Shown here: in pieces, positions 55,451-64,000 of the stretch
How the letters are laid out: every line of letters starts with the position of its first letter
Position numbering within the stretch: the first letter of the stretch is position 1
Assembly: GCA_021818505.1 (NCBI GenBank)
Contig: JAKADX010000002.1
Coordinates: 62,001-126,000 of the forward strand
Length of the DNA: 64,000 bases
From: Pseudomonadota bacterium
Lineage (GTDB): Bacteria > Pseudomonadota > Alphaproteobacteria > Acetobacterales > Acetobacteraceae
Direction of reading: 5' to 3'
Made by a program: the position numbers and the translations under genes
The notes under the pieces: generated by a model
The model's database searches: none
Seen by the model: only the letters and a program-made list of their open reading frames with translations
Told to the model about the DNA's origin: nothing

Positions 55451-58400
55451 TCAGCGGAAGTCGCGTGAGCGTGGCAGCGGGCGGTTGCGCGGCATCTGGG
55501 GGCGCACGATCTCATCGGCACGCGCCGGTGGTGGCGCCATGCCCGCCTCATCCAGCCGGCGCAGCGCGGCACTGCGATCCTCCAGCCGTTCGGCGACGAT
55601 GTGCACGATGCCCTCCGGCGAACGCTGCACCGTGCCGTGGACCAGCAGCAACGCGCTGCCCAGCAGGGCGCGGCGGTCGCGCTCGATGATCGCGGGCCAG
55701 ACGACGACGTTGGCGATGGCGGTCTCGTCCTCGATGGTGGCGAACACCACGCCCGCGGCACTGCCCGGCCGCTGGCGCACCAGCACCACGCCGGCGACCG
55801 AGACGCGTGCCCCATCGCGCCGCTGCGTCGCCTCCGCACAGCTCAGGATGCCCTCGGCGGCGAGGGCGGCGCGCAGGAAGCGCAGCGGGTGCGCCTTCAA
55901 CGACAATCCGGCGGTCTGGTAGTCGGCGACGACGTGTTCGGCGAGCGCCATGTGCGGCAGCCGCGCCCGGTCGGCCGGCGCGTCGAGGGCCGCGAACAGC
56001 GGCAGCGGCGGCGCCTCCGCCAGCCCGCGCACGCGCCAGAGCGCCGCGCGGCGGTCCATCCCCAGACTGCGCATGGCATCGGCCTCGGCCAGAAGCTGCA
56101 GCGCGGCGCGGGGAAGAAGGCGGGCGAGGGTGGGGAAGTCGCGGGGGCGCGAAGCACCCTCCAGCATCGTCGCCCATTCCTCCCGGAACCCCGCGATCAG
56201 CCGCAACCCCAGCCGCAGCGTCGGCCCGTCCTCCAGCGTGCAGTCCCATCCGCTCGCGTTCACGTCCATGCCGCGCACCGCGACGCCATGCTCGCGCGCG
56301 TCACGCACGATCTGCGCGGGGGCATAGAATCCCATCGGCTGCGCGTTCAGCAGCGCGCAGGCGAACGCGGCCGGGTGGTGGCATTTCAGCCATGCCGAGA
56401 CATACACGAGATGCGCGAAACTCGCCGCATGACTCTCGGGAAATCCATAGGTGCCGAAGCCCTCGATCTGATGGAAGCAGCGTTCGGCGAAATCGCGCGC
56501 ATAGCCGCGCGCCACCATGCCATCGACCATCTTGGTAAAGAATCGGTGAATCGTGCCGACATGACGGAACGTCGCCATCGCCCGGCGCAGCGCATTCGCT
56601 TCCTCCGGCGTGAAGCGCGCCGCCTCGATGGCAATCCGCATGGCCTGTTCCTGGAACAGCGGCACGCCGAGCGTGCGGCCGAGCACGCGGCGCAACTCGT
56701 CGGGCGGGCCGTGCTGCGGCGCGGGTGAGGGGAAATGCACCGCTTCGAGTCCCTGCCGGCGGCGCAGATAGGGATGCACCATGTCACCCTGGATCGGGCC
56801 GGGGCGGACGATCGCGACCTCGATCACCAGGTCGTAGAAGCAGGCCGGTTTCAGCCGCGGCAGCATGTTCATCTGTGCGCGGCTCTCCACCTGAAACACG
56901 CCGACGCTGTCGCCACGTTGCAGCATCCGCCACACGGCCGGATCGTCGCGCGGGATGTCGGCAAGGTCGGCGATCGGGAAACCGCGCTGCCGGAGCAGTT
57001 CGAAGCATTTGCGGATGCAGGTGAGCATCCCCAGCGCCAGCACATCGACCTTCATGATGCCGAGCGCGTCGATATCGTCCTTGTCCCATTCGATGAAAAA
57101 TCGGTCGGCCATGGCGGCGGGGCCGACCGGCACCGTCTCGATCAGCTTCCCGCGCGTCAGCACGAAGCCGCCGACATGCTGCGACAGATGGCGCGGAAAC
57201 CCGACCAGTTCGCGCGCCAGGGCGACGGTGCGGCGCAGCAGCGGATCGGCGGGGTCGAAGCCGATCTCGCGCAGCCGCTCGTCGGGCCAAAGCTCATCGC
57301 CGGCGGCCCAGCTCTGCGCCGCCAGCGCCGCCGTCGCGTCCTCCGGCAATCCCATCACCTTGCCGACCTCGCGGATCGCCATTTTCGGGCGGTAGTGGAT
57401 GACGGTCGCGGCGATCGCGGCGCGGTCGTGGCCGTAGCGTTGATAGATGTACTGGATGACTTCCTCGCGCCGCTCATGCTCGAAATCCACGTCGATATCC
57501 GGCGGCTCGCGCCGCTCGGCGGAGACGAAGCGTTCGAACAGCAGGTCGATCTCGGTCGGATCGACGGCGGTGACGCCGAGGCAGTAACACACGGCGGAAT
57601 TCGCCGCCGAGCCGCGCCCCTGGCAGAGAATTCCTTTCCCCCGCGCGAACCGCACGATGTCGTGGACGGTGAGGAAGTAGCGCGCGTAGCCGAGTTGCGC
57701 GATCAGCGCGAGTTCCTTCGTGACGGTGGCGCGCACTTTCTCCGGCACGCCGCCGGGATAGCGTTGTGCCGTGCCCTGCCACGCCAGCGCCGCCAGATGC
57801 GCGTCCGGCGTGGTGCCCGCCGGCACCGGCTCGTCGGGATAGTCATAGGCCAGGTCATCAAGCGAGAAGCGGCAGCGCGCCACCACATCGAGCGTGCGCG
57901 CGAGTGCGCCAGGATGCTCGCGGAACAGCCGCGCCATCGCTTCGGGCGATTTCAGGTGCCGCTCGGCGTTCGCCAGCAGCGCGAAGCCGGCCTGCTCGAC
58001 CGTGGTGCCGAGCCGGATCGCCGTCATCACGTCGTGCAGCGGGCGGCGTTCGGGCGCGTGATACAGCGGCTCATTGACCGCGACGAAATCCGCGTCCAGT
58101 TCGGCCGCCATGCGCAGCCGCGCGTCGTCGAACGCATCGAGCCGGCAGGATGCCGCCAGATGCAGGTGCGTGCCGAACATCGCGCGCAGGTCGCGGAACG
58201 CGGCAGCAAACGCCTCGTCCGGCCGCTCGGGCGGCAGCGCCAGCAGCACCAGCCCGTCGGCATGGTCGAGCAGATCGGCGCGGTCGAGCAGGCATTCGCC
58301 CTTGGGCGCGCGGCGCTTGCCGATGGTCAGCAGCGTGGTCAGCCGCCCCCAGGCGGCGCGATCCTCGGGATAGGCGATCAGGTCCGGCGTGCCGTCGCGA

Positions 58401-58609
58401 AACACCAGCCGGCTGCCGACCAGCAGCCGCAACCCCACCTGCTTGCCCGCCTCATGCGCGCGCACCACGCCGGCGACGGTGTTGCGGTCGGCGATGCCGA
58501 GTGCCGCCAGCCCCAGCGCGGCGGCCTGCGCCACCATCTCCTCCGGCCGGCTGGCGCCGCGCAGGAAGGAGAAGGCGGTGGCGGCGGCGAGTTCGGCGAA
58601 GGCGGACAT
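55451..58609 (-). CDS. dnaE2: Error-prone DNA polymerase DnaE2 (ImuC-type)
   Basis: 1052 residues from ATG 58609 (MSAFAELAAATAFSFLRGAS). A PHP domain (1-200, IADRNTVAGVVRAHE), palm with the metal-binding PDIDVDFEHERREEVIQYIY, fingers (MADRFFIEWDKDDIDALGIM), SRAQMNMLPRLKPACFYDLV, then HPAAFACALLNAQPMGFY, and an OB-fold near the C-terminus (RVSVAGVVLVRQRPGSAAGV). These are DnaE2 hallmarks; it makes damage-induced mutations by translesion synthesis. The usual imuA and imuB partners are absent from this locus. A LexA box lies 5 bases before the ATG. Confidence 0.94.
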   Translation of the reverse strand: MSAFAELAAATAFSFLRGASRPEEMVAQAAALGLAALGIADRNTVAGVVRAHEAGKQVGLRLLVGSRLVFRDGTPDLIAYPEDRAAWGRLTTLLTIGKRRAPKGECLLDRADLLDHADGLVLLALPPERPDEAFAAAFRDLRAMFGTHLHLAASCRLDAFDDARLRMAAELDADFVAVNEPLYHAPERRPLHDVMTAIRLGTTVEQAGFALLANAERHLKSPEAMARLFREHPGALARTLDVVARCRFSLDDLAYDYPDEPVPAGTTPDAHLAALAWQGTAQRYPGGVPEKVRATVTKELALIAQLGYARYFLTVHDIVRFARGKGILCQGRGSAANSAVCYCLGVTAVDPTEIDLLFERFVSAERREPPDIDVDFEHERREEVIQYIYQRYGHDRAAIAATVIHYRPKMAIREVGKVMGLPEDATAALAAQSWAAGDELWPDERLREIGFDPADPLLRRTVALARELVGFPRHLSQHVGGFVLTRGKLIETVPVGPAAMADRFFIEWDKDDIDALGIMKVDVLALGMLTCIRKCFELLRQRGFPIADLADIPRDDPAVWRMLQRGDSVGVFQVESRAQMNMLPRLKPACFYDLVIEVAIVRPGPIQGDMVHPYLRRRQGLEAVHFPSPAPQHGPPDELRRVLGRTLGVPLFQEQAMRIAIEAARFTPEEANALRRAMATFRHVGTIHRFFTKMVDGMVARGYARDFAERCFHQIEGFGTYGFPESHAASFAHLVYVSAWLKCHHPAAFACALLNAQPMGFYAPAQIVRDAREHGVAVRGMDVNASGWDCTLEDGPTLRLGLRLIAGFREEWATMLEGASRPRDFPTLARLLPRAALQLLAEADAMRSLGMDRRAALWRVRGLAEAPPLPLFAALDAPADRARLPHMALAEHVVADYQTAGLSLKAHPLRFLRAALAAEGILSCAEATQRRDGARVSVAGVVLVRQRPGSAAGVVFATIEDETAIANVVVWPAIIERDRRALLGSALLLVHGTVQRSPEGIVHIVAERLEDRSAALRRLDEAGMAPPPARADEIVRPQMPRNRPLPRSRDFR

Positions 58610-58614
58610 GGAGT

Positions 58615-58629
58615 GAACATATAGCGAAC
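58615..58629 (-). promoter_or_regulatory. Alphaproteobacterial LexA (SOS) box of dnaE2
   Basis: On the gene strand, GTTC-GCTATAT-GTTC is a perfect GTTC-N7-GTTC. It ends 5 bases before the dnaE2 ATG, so the box covers the place where a ribosome-binding site would be. The AT-rich GCTATAT spacer could serve as the -10 element, which would make the transcript nearly leaderless. Confidence 0.8.
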
Positions 58630-58783
58630 ATCTGCCGGTGACCAGCTTCGGCCTAGCCCGTTCCACAGTGCCAACGGGCCACACCACCGGTCGTTTCGCC
58701 TTGCCGCGACTCCGCCGCTCACGTTTCCGTTAGAATGCGCTTGGTCGCGCGCACCGGCGCGGCCGGGGGACGGAGGGGATCGG

Positions 58784-59176
58784 GTGCCAGGCGCGGATGT
58801 GCGGCCCGGCGAGGGCAATGTCGTGTTTCTCTCCCGCCGGATGGCGGCGCCGGCGGCGGCCGATCCGAAGCTGGAGGCGGTGGCGCGGCTGCGGGCCGTG
58901 CTGCCGCGCGGCAGCATCCTCTACGCCGTCCGCCGCGCGCATGATCCGGATACCGGCTGGATCGTCTGCGACTTCTACCGCATCGAGGCGGGCGAGGTGA
59001 CCCGGCTGACCGACGAGGTCGCCCGCGCGCTCGACTGCTTCGACCCCGCGCGCGAGGTCGGCGTGAAGCTGCGGCGTGCGCAGGGCTTCGATCCGTTGGC
59101 GGGCGCGATCGACGGACGGCTCTCCACCCTGCTGCACGGCACGCCGGGCGCGATCGGGCAGCGGATGATCGGCTAG
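58784..59176 (+). CDS. Unknown small protein (130 residues)
   Basis: GTG 58784 is preceded by GGAGGGGATCGG. A compact mixed alpha/beta protein: EAVARLRAVLPRGSILYAVR, DPDTGWIVCDFYRIEAGEVT, RLTDEVARALDCFDPAREVG. No signal peptide, membrane segment or recognised motif. It is divergent from dnaE2 and ends 3 bp before the mscL stop, convergent with mscL. Function unknown. Confidence 0.7.
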   Translation: MPGADVRPGEGNVVFLSRRMAAPAAADPKLEAVARLRAVLPRGSILYAVRRAHDPDTGWIVCDFYRIEAGEVTRLTDEVARALDCFDPAREVGVKLRRAQGFDPLAGAIDGRLSTLLHGTPGAIGQRMIG

Positions 59177-59179
59177 CGG

Positions 59180-59644
59180 CTACGCCGGCTTGCGCTCGGC
59201 CAGCAGGTCGCGGATTTCGCCCAGCAGCACGACTTCCGGCGCCGGCGGCGGCGGGGCGGAGGATACCGGCGCGGGCTTGGGATACAGCTTGCTCAACAGC
59301 CGCACCACCCAGAACACCGCGAAGGCGACAATGATGAACTGGAACACGGCGTTGAGGAACACGCCGATGTTCAGCGTCACCGCGCCGGCCGCCTGTGCGG
59401 CCGCCAGCGTCGGCGCCGCCTGGCCGCGCAGCGTGATGAAGATGTTGCTGAAGTCGATGCCGCCGACGATCAGGCCGATCAGCGGCGTGAAGATGTCCTT
59501 GACCAGCGAGTTGACGATGCTGGTGAAGGCGGCGCCGATGATGATGCCCACGGCAAGATCGACGACGTTGCCGCGCATGATGAAGGCCTGGAACTCCTGC
59601 ACCCAGGCGGGACGGCGGACGGCCAGGCTGCTCGTGTCGATCAT
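59180..59644 (-). CDS. mscL: Large-conductance mechanosensitive channel
   Basis: 154 residues. The N-terminal amphipathic helix EFQAFIMRGNVVDLAVGIII leads into TM1 (AVGIIIGAAFTSIVNSLVKD), the canonical pore-lining helix, then FTPLIGLIVGG. TM2 is FLNAVFQFIIVAFAVFWVVR. The C-terminal cytoplasmic helix EVVLLGEIRDLLAERK is present. It forms a pentameric channel that opens under hypo-osmotic shock. The promoter lies in the 180-bp gap shared with the divergent desaturase gene. Confidence 0.96.
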   Translation of the reverse strand: MIDTSSLAVRRPAWVQEFQAFIMRGNVVDLAVGIIIGAAFTSIVNSLVKDIFTPLIGLIVGGIDFSNIFITLRGQAAPTLAAAQAAGAVTLNIGVFLNAVFQFIIVAFAVFWVVRLLSKLYPKPAPVSSAPPPPAPEVVLLGEIRDLLAERKPA

Positions 59645-59826
59645 TGTTCCCTCGTGTTTTCTTGTGTCCGCGCATCAAAAACGGCACTCGCCGTCGCCTT
59701 CAGCCTGCGCCGGCCTTGCGTGGCGCGCAACCGGGCCGGCGCCGCAACTCGCGGGATTTCGTCTTGCAACCATTATGCTGCCGGGCCTAACGTGCTCCTG
59801 TTCACACGAACGCGAGAGGTGGCGCG

Positions 59827-60789
59827 ATGCGCGACGGCGTGGCGGCCCCGGCAGGGGTGCCGCTGGCGGAGCTTGGCCCGATCCCGGCGATCGAATGGCC
59901 CACCGTTGCCCTCGCGCTCGGCATCTACGGCTCCTGGACCGCGCTGACCTGCTGGCACGCCGCGCTGCCGGCCTGGGCGGTGTTTCCGGCGCTGGCGTGG
60001 CTCGCCGCCTGGCACGGATCGTTGCAGCACGAGGTGCTGCACGGCCATCCGACGCGGTTCCGCTGGCTCAACGACGCGCTCGGCTTTCCGCCGCTGGCGC
60101 TGTGGCTGCCCTATGCGATCTATCGCCGCTCGCATCTGCGCCACCACATCGACGTGCGGCTGACCGACCCGCTCGACGATCCGGAAAGCTATTACTGGAC
60201 GCCGGAGTTGTGGGCCTCGCTCAGCCGTCCCGGCCGTGTGCTGGTCAGCCTGCAAACCACGCTGCTCGGCCGGCTGCTGCTCGGGCCGGGCTGGAGCCTC
60301 TGCCGCTTCTACTACTTCCAGGCACAGTTCGTCTGGCGCGGGGAGGGGGCGGCGCGGCGGGTGTGGGCGGCGCACGCGCTTGGCGTCGTGGCGGTGCTGG
60401 GATGGCTCTGGGGCGTGTGCGGCATCTCACCGCTGCTGTATCTGTTCGCCGTGGTGTATCCGGCGACCTCGCTGCTGTTGTTGCGATCCTTCGCCGAGCA
60501 TCGCGCCGCGGCCGGGGTGCCGCAGCGCATCGCGCTGGTCGAGAACACGCGGCTGTTCGGCCTGCTGTTCCTGTTCAACAATCTGCATGTCGTGCACCAC
60601 CTGTGGCCGCGCGTGCCGTGGTGGCGTATTCCGCGCCTGTATCGGCGCCATCGCGCCGCTCTGATCGTGGCCAATGGCGGGCTGCTGTATGACGGCTACG
60701 CTGATGTCGCGCGCCGCTATCTGCTGACGCCGCACGACGCGCTGCTGCACCCGCAGGGCCGCGCCCCCATTCCCGGAGTTCCCGCGTGA
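59827..60789 (+). CDS. Membrane fatty acid desaturase
   Basis: 320 residues with three histidine boxes: HEVLHGH (68-74), HLRHH (103-107) and HVVHH (about 257-261), the di-iron ligands of membrane desaturases. Hydrophobic segments (VALALGIYGSWTALTCW; AVFPALAWLAAW; ALGVVAVLGWLWGVCG) surround them. The final GTGA overlap with the RraA gene suggests cotranscription. Substrate class (fatty acyl chain or other lipid) is not decidable. Confidence 0.87.
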   Translation: MRDGVAAPAGVPLAELGPIPAIEWPTVALALGIYGSWTALTCWHAALPAWAVFPALAWLAAWHGSLQHEVLHGHPTRFRWLNDALGFPPLALWLPYAIYRRSHLRHHIDVRLTDPLDDPESYYWTPELWASLSRPGRVLVSLQTTLLGRLLLGPGWSLCRFYYFQAQFVWRGEGAARRVWAAHALGVVAVLGWLWGVCGISPLLYLFAVVYPATSLLLLRSFAEHRAAAGVPQRIALVENTRLFGLLFLFNNLHVVHHLWPRVPWWRIPRLYRRHRAALIVANGGLLYDGYADVARRYLLTPHDALLHPQGRAPIPGVPA

Positions 60790-61472
60790 TCGAAGACCCG
60801 CCGCTGCTGACCATCCTGCGCGACCGTCCGCGCCCCGACGCGGCGCTGGTGGCGCGGCTGGCTGGTGCCGCGACCGGGCACGTGATCGACGCGATGGACG
60901 GCGCCGGGGCGATGGCGGCCGCGATCAAGCCGATCGACCCGGCGCGCGCGGCCTTCGTCGGCGTCGCACTGCCGTGCCAGACCGGGCCGGGCGACAATCT
61001 CGCGGTGATGGCCGCACTCGCGCTGGCGCAGCCGGGCGACGTGATCGTGGCCGCTGCCGACGGGTTCGCGGGGTCCGCGATCATGGGCGACAATGTCGCC
61101 TGGATGGCGCGCAACGCCGGCGCGGTCGCACTCGTCACCGACGGCGCGGTGCGCGACGCCGCCGGCATAAGGGAGATCGGGGTGCCGCTGTTCGCCGCCG
61201 CCGTCACGCCCAATTCCTGCGCGCGCAGCGGCCCGGGACGGATCGGCCTGCCGGTCGTGTGCGGCGGCGTTGCGGTCGCCGCGGGCGATGTGCTGGTCGG
61301 CGATGCCGATGGTGTCGTGGTGATCCCGGCCGCACTGCTCGGCGCCGTTGTCGCGCGGCTGGATCGCGTGCGCGAGGCCGAGCGCGCGTTGCAGGCGCGC
61401 CTCGGCCAGGGGATCACGCATCTGGATGCGATGGCGGCCCTGCTGGCGAGCGACCGCGTGCGCTACGTCTGA
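60786..61472 (+). CDS. RraA-family protein (HMG/4-carboxy-4-hydroxy-2-oxoadipate aldolase-like)
   Basis: 228 residues from GTG 60786, overlapping the desaturase stop by GTGA. Motifs VTDGAVRDAAGIREIGVPLF and GDVLVGDADGVVVIP are the family's metal- and substrate-binding segments; the Arg and Asp of the RD pair (VRDAAG) are intact. N-terminal TGHVIDAMDGAGAMAAAI is also typical. Members are either aldolases or the RNase E inhibitor RraA; the intact RD pair favours an aldolase here. Confidence 0.87.
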   Translation: MIEDPPLLTILRDRPRPDAALVARLAGAATGHVIDAMDGAGAMAAAIKPIDPARAAFVGVALPCQTGPGDNLAVMAALALAQPGDVIVAAADGFAGSAIMGDNVAWMARNAGAVALVTDGAVRDAAGIREIGVPLFAAAVTPNSCARSGPGRIGLPVVCGGVAVAAGDVLVGDADGVVVIPAALLGAVVARLDRVREAERALQARLGQGITHLDAMAALLASDRVRYV

Positions 61473-61478
61473 AAGCCC

Positions 61479-62111
61479 CTACGCCCGTCCCGCCGTCGTC
61501 GAGAGCAGCAGCGGATCGACCTTCAGCTTGGCCAGCGCGCGGCGCCATTTCGTCTCGTGGTCGGTGTCGAACAGCAGATCCGGGTCGGCCGGCGCCGACA
61601 GCCAGGCGTTCTGCGCGATCTCCTGCTCCAACTGTCCCGGCCCCCAGCCGGCATAGCCGAGCGCGAGCATCCCCAGCCGCGGTCCGCCGCCGCCGGCGAT
61701 CGCCTTGAGGATGTCCAGACTCGCGGTCAGTGCCATCGCGTCATCGACGCGCAGGCTGCCGTCACCGGTCCAGTCGGCGGTGTGCAGGACAAACCCGCGT
61801 GCATTGTCCACCGGCCCGCCCTGGCACAGCCGGATGGTGCGCGCCGGCGGCACCGGATCGACCCCGAGTTGCTGTAACAGGTCGGAAAAGCTCGGGCTCG
61901 CGAGCGGCCGGTTGACCACGATGCCCATCGCGCCGTCAGAGGTGTGCGCGCACAGATAGACGACGCTGGTGGCGAAGCGCGGGTCCATCATCGCCGGCAT
62001 CGCGATCAGCAACTGGCCGGTCAGCGTCATCTCCGCGTGCGCAATGAGGCCGCCGGCTTTCGCCGCCGGTCCGGTCGAGTCGCCCGATGCTGAGGAACTC
62101 TTGCGCGGCAT
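61479..62111 (-). CDS. YqgE/AlgH-family protein (UPF0301)
   Basis: About 210 residues from ATG 62111; upstream in-frame codons at 62153 and 62168 are possible starts. The family signature LTGQLLIAMPAMMDPRFATS, VVYLCAHTSDGAMGIVVNRP, GGPVDNARGFVLHT and LGYAGWGPGQLEQEI are all present. UPF0301 proteins are conserved in proteobacteria; AlgH is linked to alginate regulation in Pseudomonas, but the general role is unclear. It is divergent from the peroxiredoxin gene. Confidence 0.9.
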   Translation of the reverse strand: MPRKSSSASGDSTGPAAKAGGLIAHAEMTLTGQLLIAMPAMMDPRFATSVVYLCAHTSDGAMGIVVNRPLASPSFSDLLQQLGVDPVPPARTIRLCQGGPVDNARGFVLHTADWTGDGSLRVDDAMALTASLDILKAIAGGGGPRLGMLALGYAGWGPGQLEQEIAQNAWLSAPADPDLLFDTDHETKWRRALAKLKVDPLLLSTTAGRA

Positions 62112-62267
62112 GGAATGTATCTTGGCGCCTTGCGCGTGCAACGCAAGCGTCATCGCGCCTTTGCGCACGAGTCGGCACGGGGGCGTGACAGGTGCGCCCG
62201 CTTGGCGTTACGTCAGCGCCGCCCGCGCCGATCCCGGCCGGCACCCAGCAGGAGGCGAACAAGCACC

Positions 62268-62750
62268 ATGACCATCAAGGTGGGCGACCAGATCCCTTCG
62301 GCGAAACTGATGACGCCCTCGCCGGACGGACCGAAGGAGATCAGCACCGACGACATCTTCAAGGGCAGGAAGGTGGTGCTGTTCGCCGTCCCCGGCGCCT
62401 TCACCCCGACCTGCAGCGCCAAGCACCTGCCGGGCTTCATCGAACATGCGGCGGAGCTGCGCGCCAAGGGCGTGGACACCATTGCGTGCATGGCGGTCAA
62501 CGATGCCTTCGTCATGGGCGCCTGGAGCAAGGACCAGAACGTGGGTGAGCGGATTCTCATGCTCGCCGACGGCTCCGGTACCTTCACCCGGCTGCTCGGC
62601 CTGGAACTCGACCTGGTGGCGCGCGGCCTGGGCGTGCGCAGCCAGCGTTTCGCCCTCGTCGCCGAGGATGGCCGCGTGACGCATCTGGCGGTCGAGCAAC
62701 CGGGCGGATTTGACGTGAGCCGGGCCGAGGCGGTGCTCGCCGCGCTCTGA
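62268..62750 (+). CDS. Prx5-type peroxiredoxin
   Basis: 160 residues from ATG 62268, preceded by AGGAGGCGAACAAGCACC. The peroxidatic Cys is in VPGAFTPTCSAKHLPGFIEH, the canonical PGAFTPTCS motif, followed by VDTIACMAVNDAFVMGAWSK with a second Cys. Length and motif order match the Prx5/hybrid type (AhpC-TSA redoxin family) that reduces H2O2 and alkyl hydroperoxides. Cytoplasmic. Confidence 0.93.
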   Translation: MTIKVGDQIPSAKLMTPSPDGPKEISTDDIFKGRKVVLFAVPGAFTPTCSAKHLPGFIEHAAELRAKGVDTIACMAVNDAFVMGAWSKDQNVGERILMLADGSGTFTRLLGLELDLVARGLGVRSQRFALVAEDGRVTHLAVEQPGGFDVSRAEAVLAAL

Positions 62751-62841
62751 CCTGGGGGGCGGCGGCGTTTGACGTGGCCGACAATTGCGAGTAATTCGCA
62801 TCTTCAAGTCGGGGATGGTCCCCGGCACCGGAGACTCCTGC

Positions 62842-63171
62842 GTGTTCCTTCGCCTGCTGCCCGCCGCCGCCCTGCTGGTCCTGCCCGTCGCCGCCGCGCG
62901 CGCCGCCGACCCGCCGCTGGAGCTGACGATCAAGGACCATGCCTTTGCCCCCGCTGAACTGCGCGTGAAGGCCGGGCAGCCGGTGGTGCTGCACATCCGC
63001 AACGAGGACGCGACCGCCGAGGAGTTCGACTCCGCCTCGCTGAAGGTTGAGAAGGTGATCCCCGCCCACGGCGAGGCGACGGTGCGCATCCGTCCCCTCA
63101 AGCCCGGCACGTACAAGTTCGAGGGCGAGTATCACGAGGATACCGCCCAGGGTACACTGGTGGCCGAGTAG
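62842..63171 (+). CDS. Periplasmic cupredoxin-like protein (iron-transport partner)
   Basis: 109 residues from GTG 62842, preceded by GGAGACTCCTGC; ATG 62815 is an alternative start. The signal peptide is FLRLLPAAALLVLPVAAARA. The mature cupredoxin-like fold is PLELTIKDHAFAPAELRVKA, HIRNEDATAEEFDSASL, and GTYKFEGEYHEDTAQGTLVA. The classical Cys ligand is missing and His/Glu residues replace it. It lies 15 bp before the FTR1 gene, so it probably supplies or senses metal for that permease. Confidence 0.8.
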   Translation: MFLRLLPAAALLVLPVAAARAADPPLELTIKDHAFAPAELRVKAGQPVVLHIRNEDATAEEFDSASLKVEKVIPAHGEATVRIRPLKPGTYKFEGEYHEDTAQGTLVAE

Positions 63172-63186
63172 CAGGAGAAGGGGAGC

Positions 63187-64000
63187 GTGCTCGCCGCCCT
63201 CGTCATCGTCTTCCGCGAGGTCATCGAGGCCGGGCTGATCGTCGGCATCGTGCTGGCGGCCACGCGCGGGGTGACCGGGCGCGGGCGGGTGGTCGCCGCC
63301 GGGGTCGGCGGCGGCGTGCTCGGCGCCTGTCTGCTCGCCGCCTTCGCCGGGGAACTCTCGGCGCTGTTCGCGGGCGCGGGGCAGGAGGTGTTCAACGCCG
63401 CCGTGCTGCTCGCCGCCGTCGCGATGCTGACCTGGCACAATGTCTGGATGGCCGGGCACGGGCGCAGCATGGCGCGCGAGCTGCGCGCGGCCGGCACTGC
63501 GGTCGTGGCCGGAGAACGGCCGCCGGCGGCGCTGGCGGTGGTGGTCGGCATCGCGGTGCTGCGCGAAGGCTCGGAGGTGGTGCTGTTCCTGTATGGCGTG
63601 CTGGCGGGCGGCACCTCGGCGGCGGCGCTGGCGACCGGCGGGGTGCTCGGCGTCGCGGCGGGTGCCGCGGTGGCGGCGATGATGTATTACGGGCTGCTGG
63701 CGATCCCGGCGGCGCGGCTGTTCCAGGCGACCGGCTGGCTCATCACCCTGCTCGCCGCCGGCATGGCGGCGACGGCCGTCGCGTTCCTCCAGCAGGGCGG
63801 GTTCGCGCAGGTGATGCAGGCGCCGCTGTGGGACACATCGTGGCTGCTCGCCGACGGCTCCATCCCCGGCCGGCTGGCGCACGCGCTGGTGGGCTACACC
63901 GACCAGCCGGATGGGCTGCAACTGCTCGCCTGGGCGGCGACGGTGGCGCTCATCTGGACGATGACGCGGGCGGTGGCGCGGCGCGCGCGGCCCGCCGGTC
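63187..64000 (+). CDS. FTR1-family iron permease, truncated by window edge
   Basis: From GTG 63187, preceded by AGGAGAAGGGGAGC; the frame is open to the window end (271 residues seen). Seven or so hydrophobic helices include two REXXE motifs, the iron-binding signature: REVIE (10-14) and REGSE (126-130). The N-terminal LAALVIVFREVIEAGLIVGI and later GIAVLREGSEVVLFLYGVLA are typical of FTR1/EfeU. Inner membrane; iron import, probably with the adjacent cupredoxin-like protein. Confidence 0.9.
   Translation, partial: MLAALVIVFREVIEAGLIVGIVLAATRGVTGRGRVVAAGVGGGVLGACLLAAFAGELSALFAGAGQEVFNAAVLLAAVAMLTWHNVWMAGHGRSMARELRAAGTAVVAGERPPAALAVVVGIAVLREGSEVVLFLYGVLAGGTSAAALATGGVLGVAAGAAVAAMMYYGLLAIPAARLFQATGWLITLLAAGMAATAVAFLQQGGFAQVMQAPLWDTSWLLADGSIPGRLAHALVGYTDQPDGLQLLAWAATVALIWTMTRAVARRARPAG

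Overview
The window is a contiguous piece of a high-GC alphaproteobacterial chromosome. It is probably from Acetobacteraceae or a close relative in Rhodospirillales. This is inferred from base composition, an arginyl/leucyl-tRNA--protein transferase of the bacterial Bpt type, two C-terminal Hint-domain proteins of a kind common in that family, and two GTTC-N7-GTTC SOS boxes of the alphaproteobacterial LexA type. No rRNA or tRNA gene was recognised.

Left host block (1-28146). This block is mixed housekeeping and accessory genes. It holds a TVP38-type membrane protein (cut by the window edge), a MaoC-type dehydratase, a ParB-like protein, a small Hint protein, bpt, a tandem pair of paralogous unknown proteins, a 510-residue lysine-rich coiled-coil protein, a penicillin-acylase-family hydrolase, a Uma2-type protein, a DUF2501 protein, an SDR oxidoreductase overlapping prmA, uvrD with an SOS box, a second lysine-rich unknown, a larger Hint protein, a flavin reductase, a decayed VapBC-like toxin-antitoxin pair, MarR divergent from a CLC channel, a four-gene two-component cluster (one kinase carrying four 128-residue PAS repeats), a small lipoprotein and rlpA.

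Phage-like block (28666-54207). About 25.5 kb of co-oriented, tightly packed genes encode a contractile-tailed (myovirus-like) particle: large terminase, portal, scaffold, capsid, connectors, sheath, tube, a tail chaperone with a canonical -1 frameshift site, baseplate hub, spike, gp25, J and I proteins, fibres with glycine-rich tips, lysozyme and holin. There is no integrase, repressor, replication gene, recognised small terminase or attachment repeat. The tape-measure slot holds only a 249-residue proline-rich protein that has absorbed REP-like repeats in frame. Two GT92-type glycosyltransferase genes sit inside the baseplate genes. Six REP-like palindromic loci lie within the block, against three in the remaining 38 kb. 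Together these point to a long-resident, possibly domesticated element (gene-transfer-agent-like or a decayed prophage) rather than a fresh prophage.

Right host block (54238-64000). This holds two tiny genes, a degenerate EAL-domain protein, dnaE2 with an SOS box directly before its start codon and no imuA/imuB beside it, an unknown 130-residue protein, mscL, a fatty acid desaturase coupled to an RraA-family gene, YqgE/AlgH, a Prx5-type peroxiredoxin, and a cupredoxin-like protein next to an FTR1-type iron permease that runs off the right edge.
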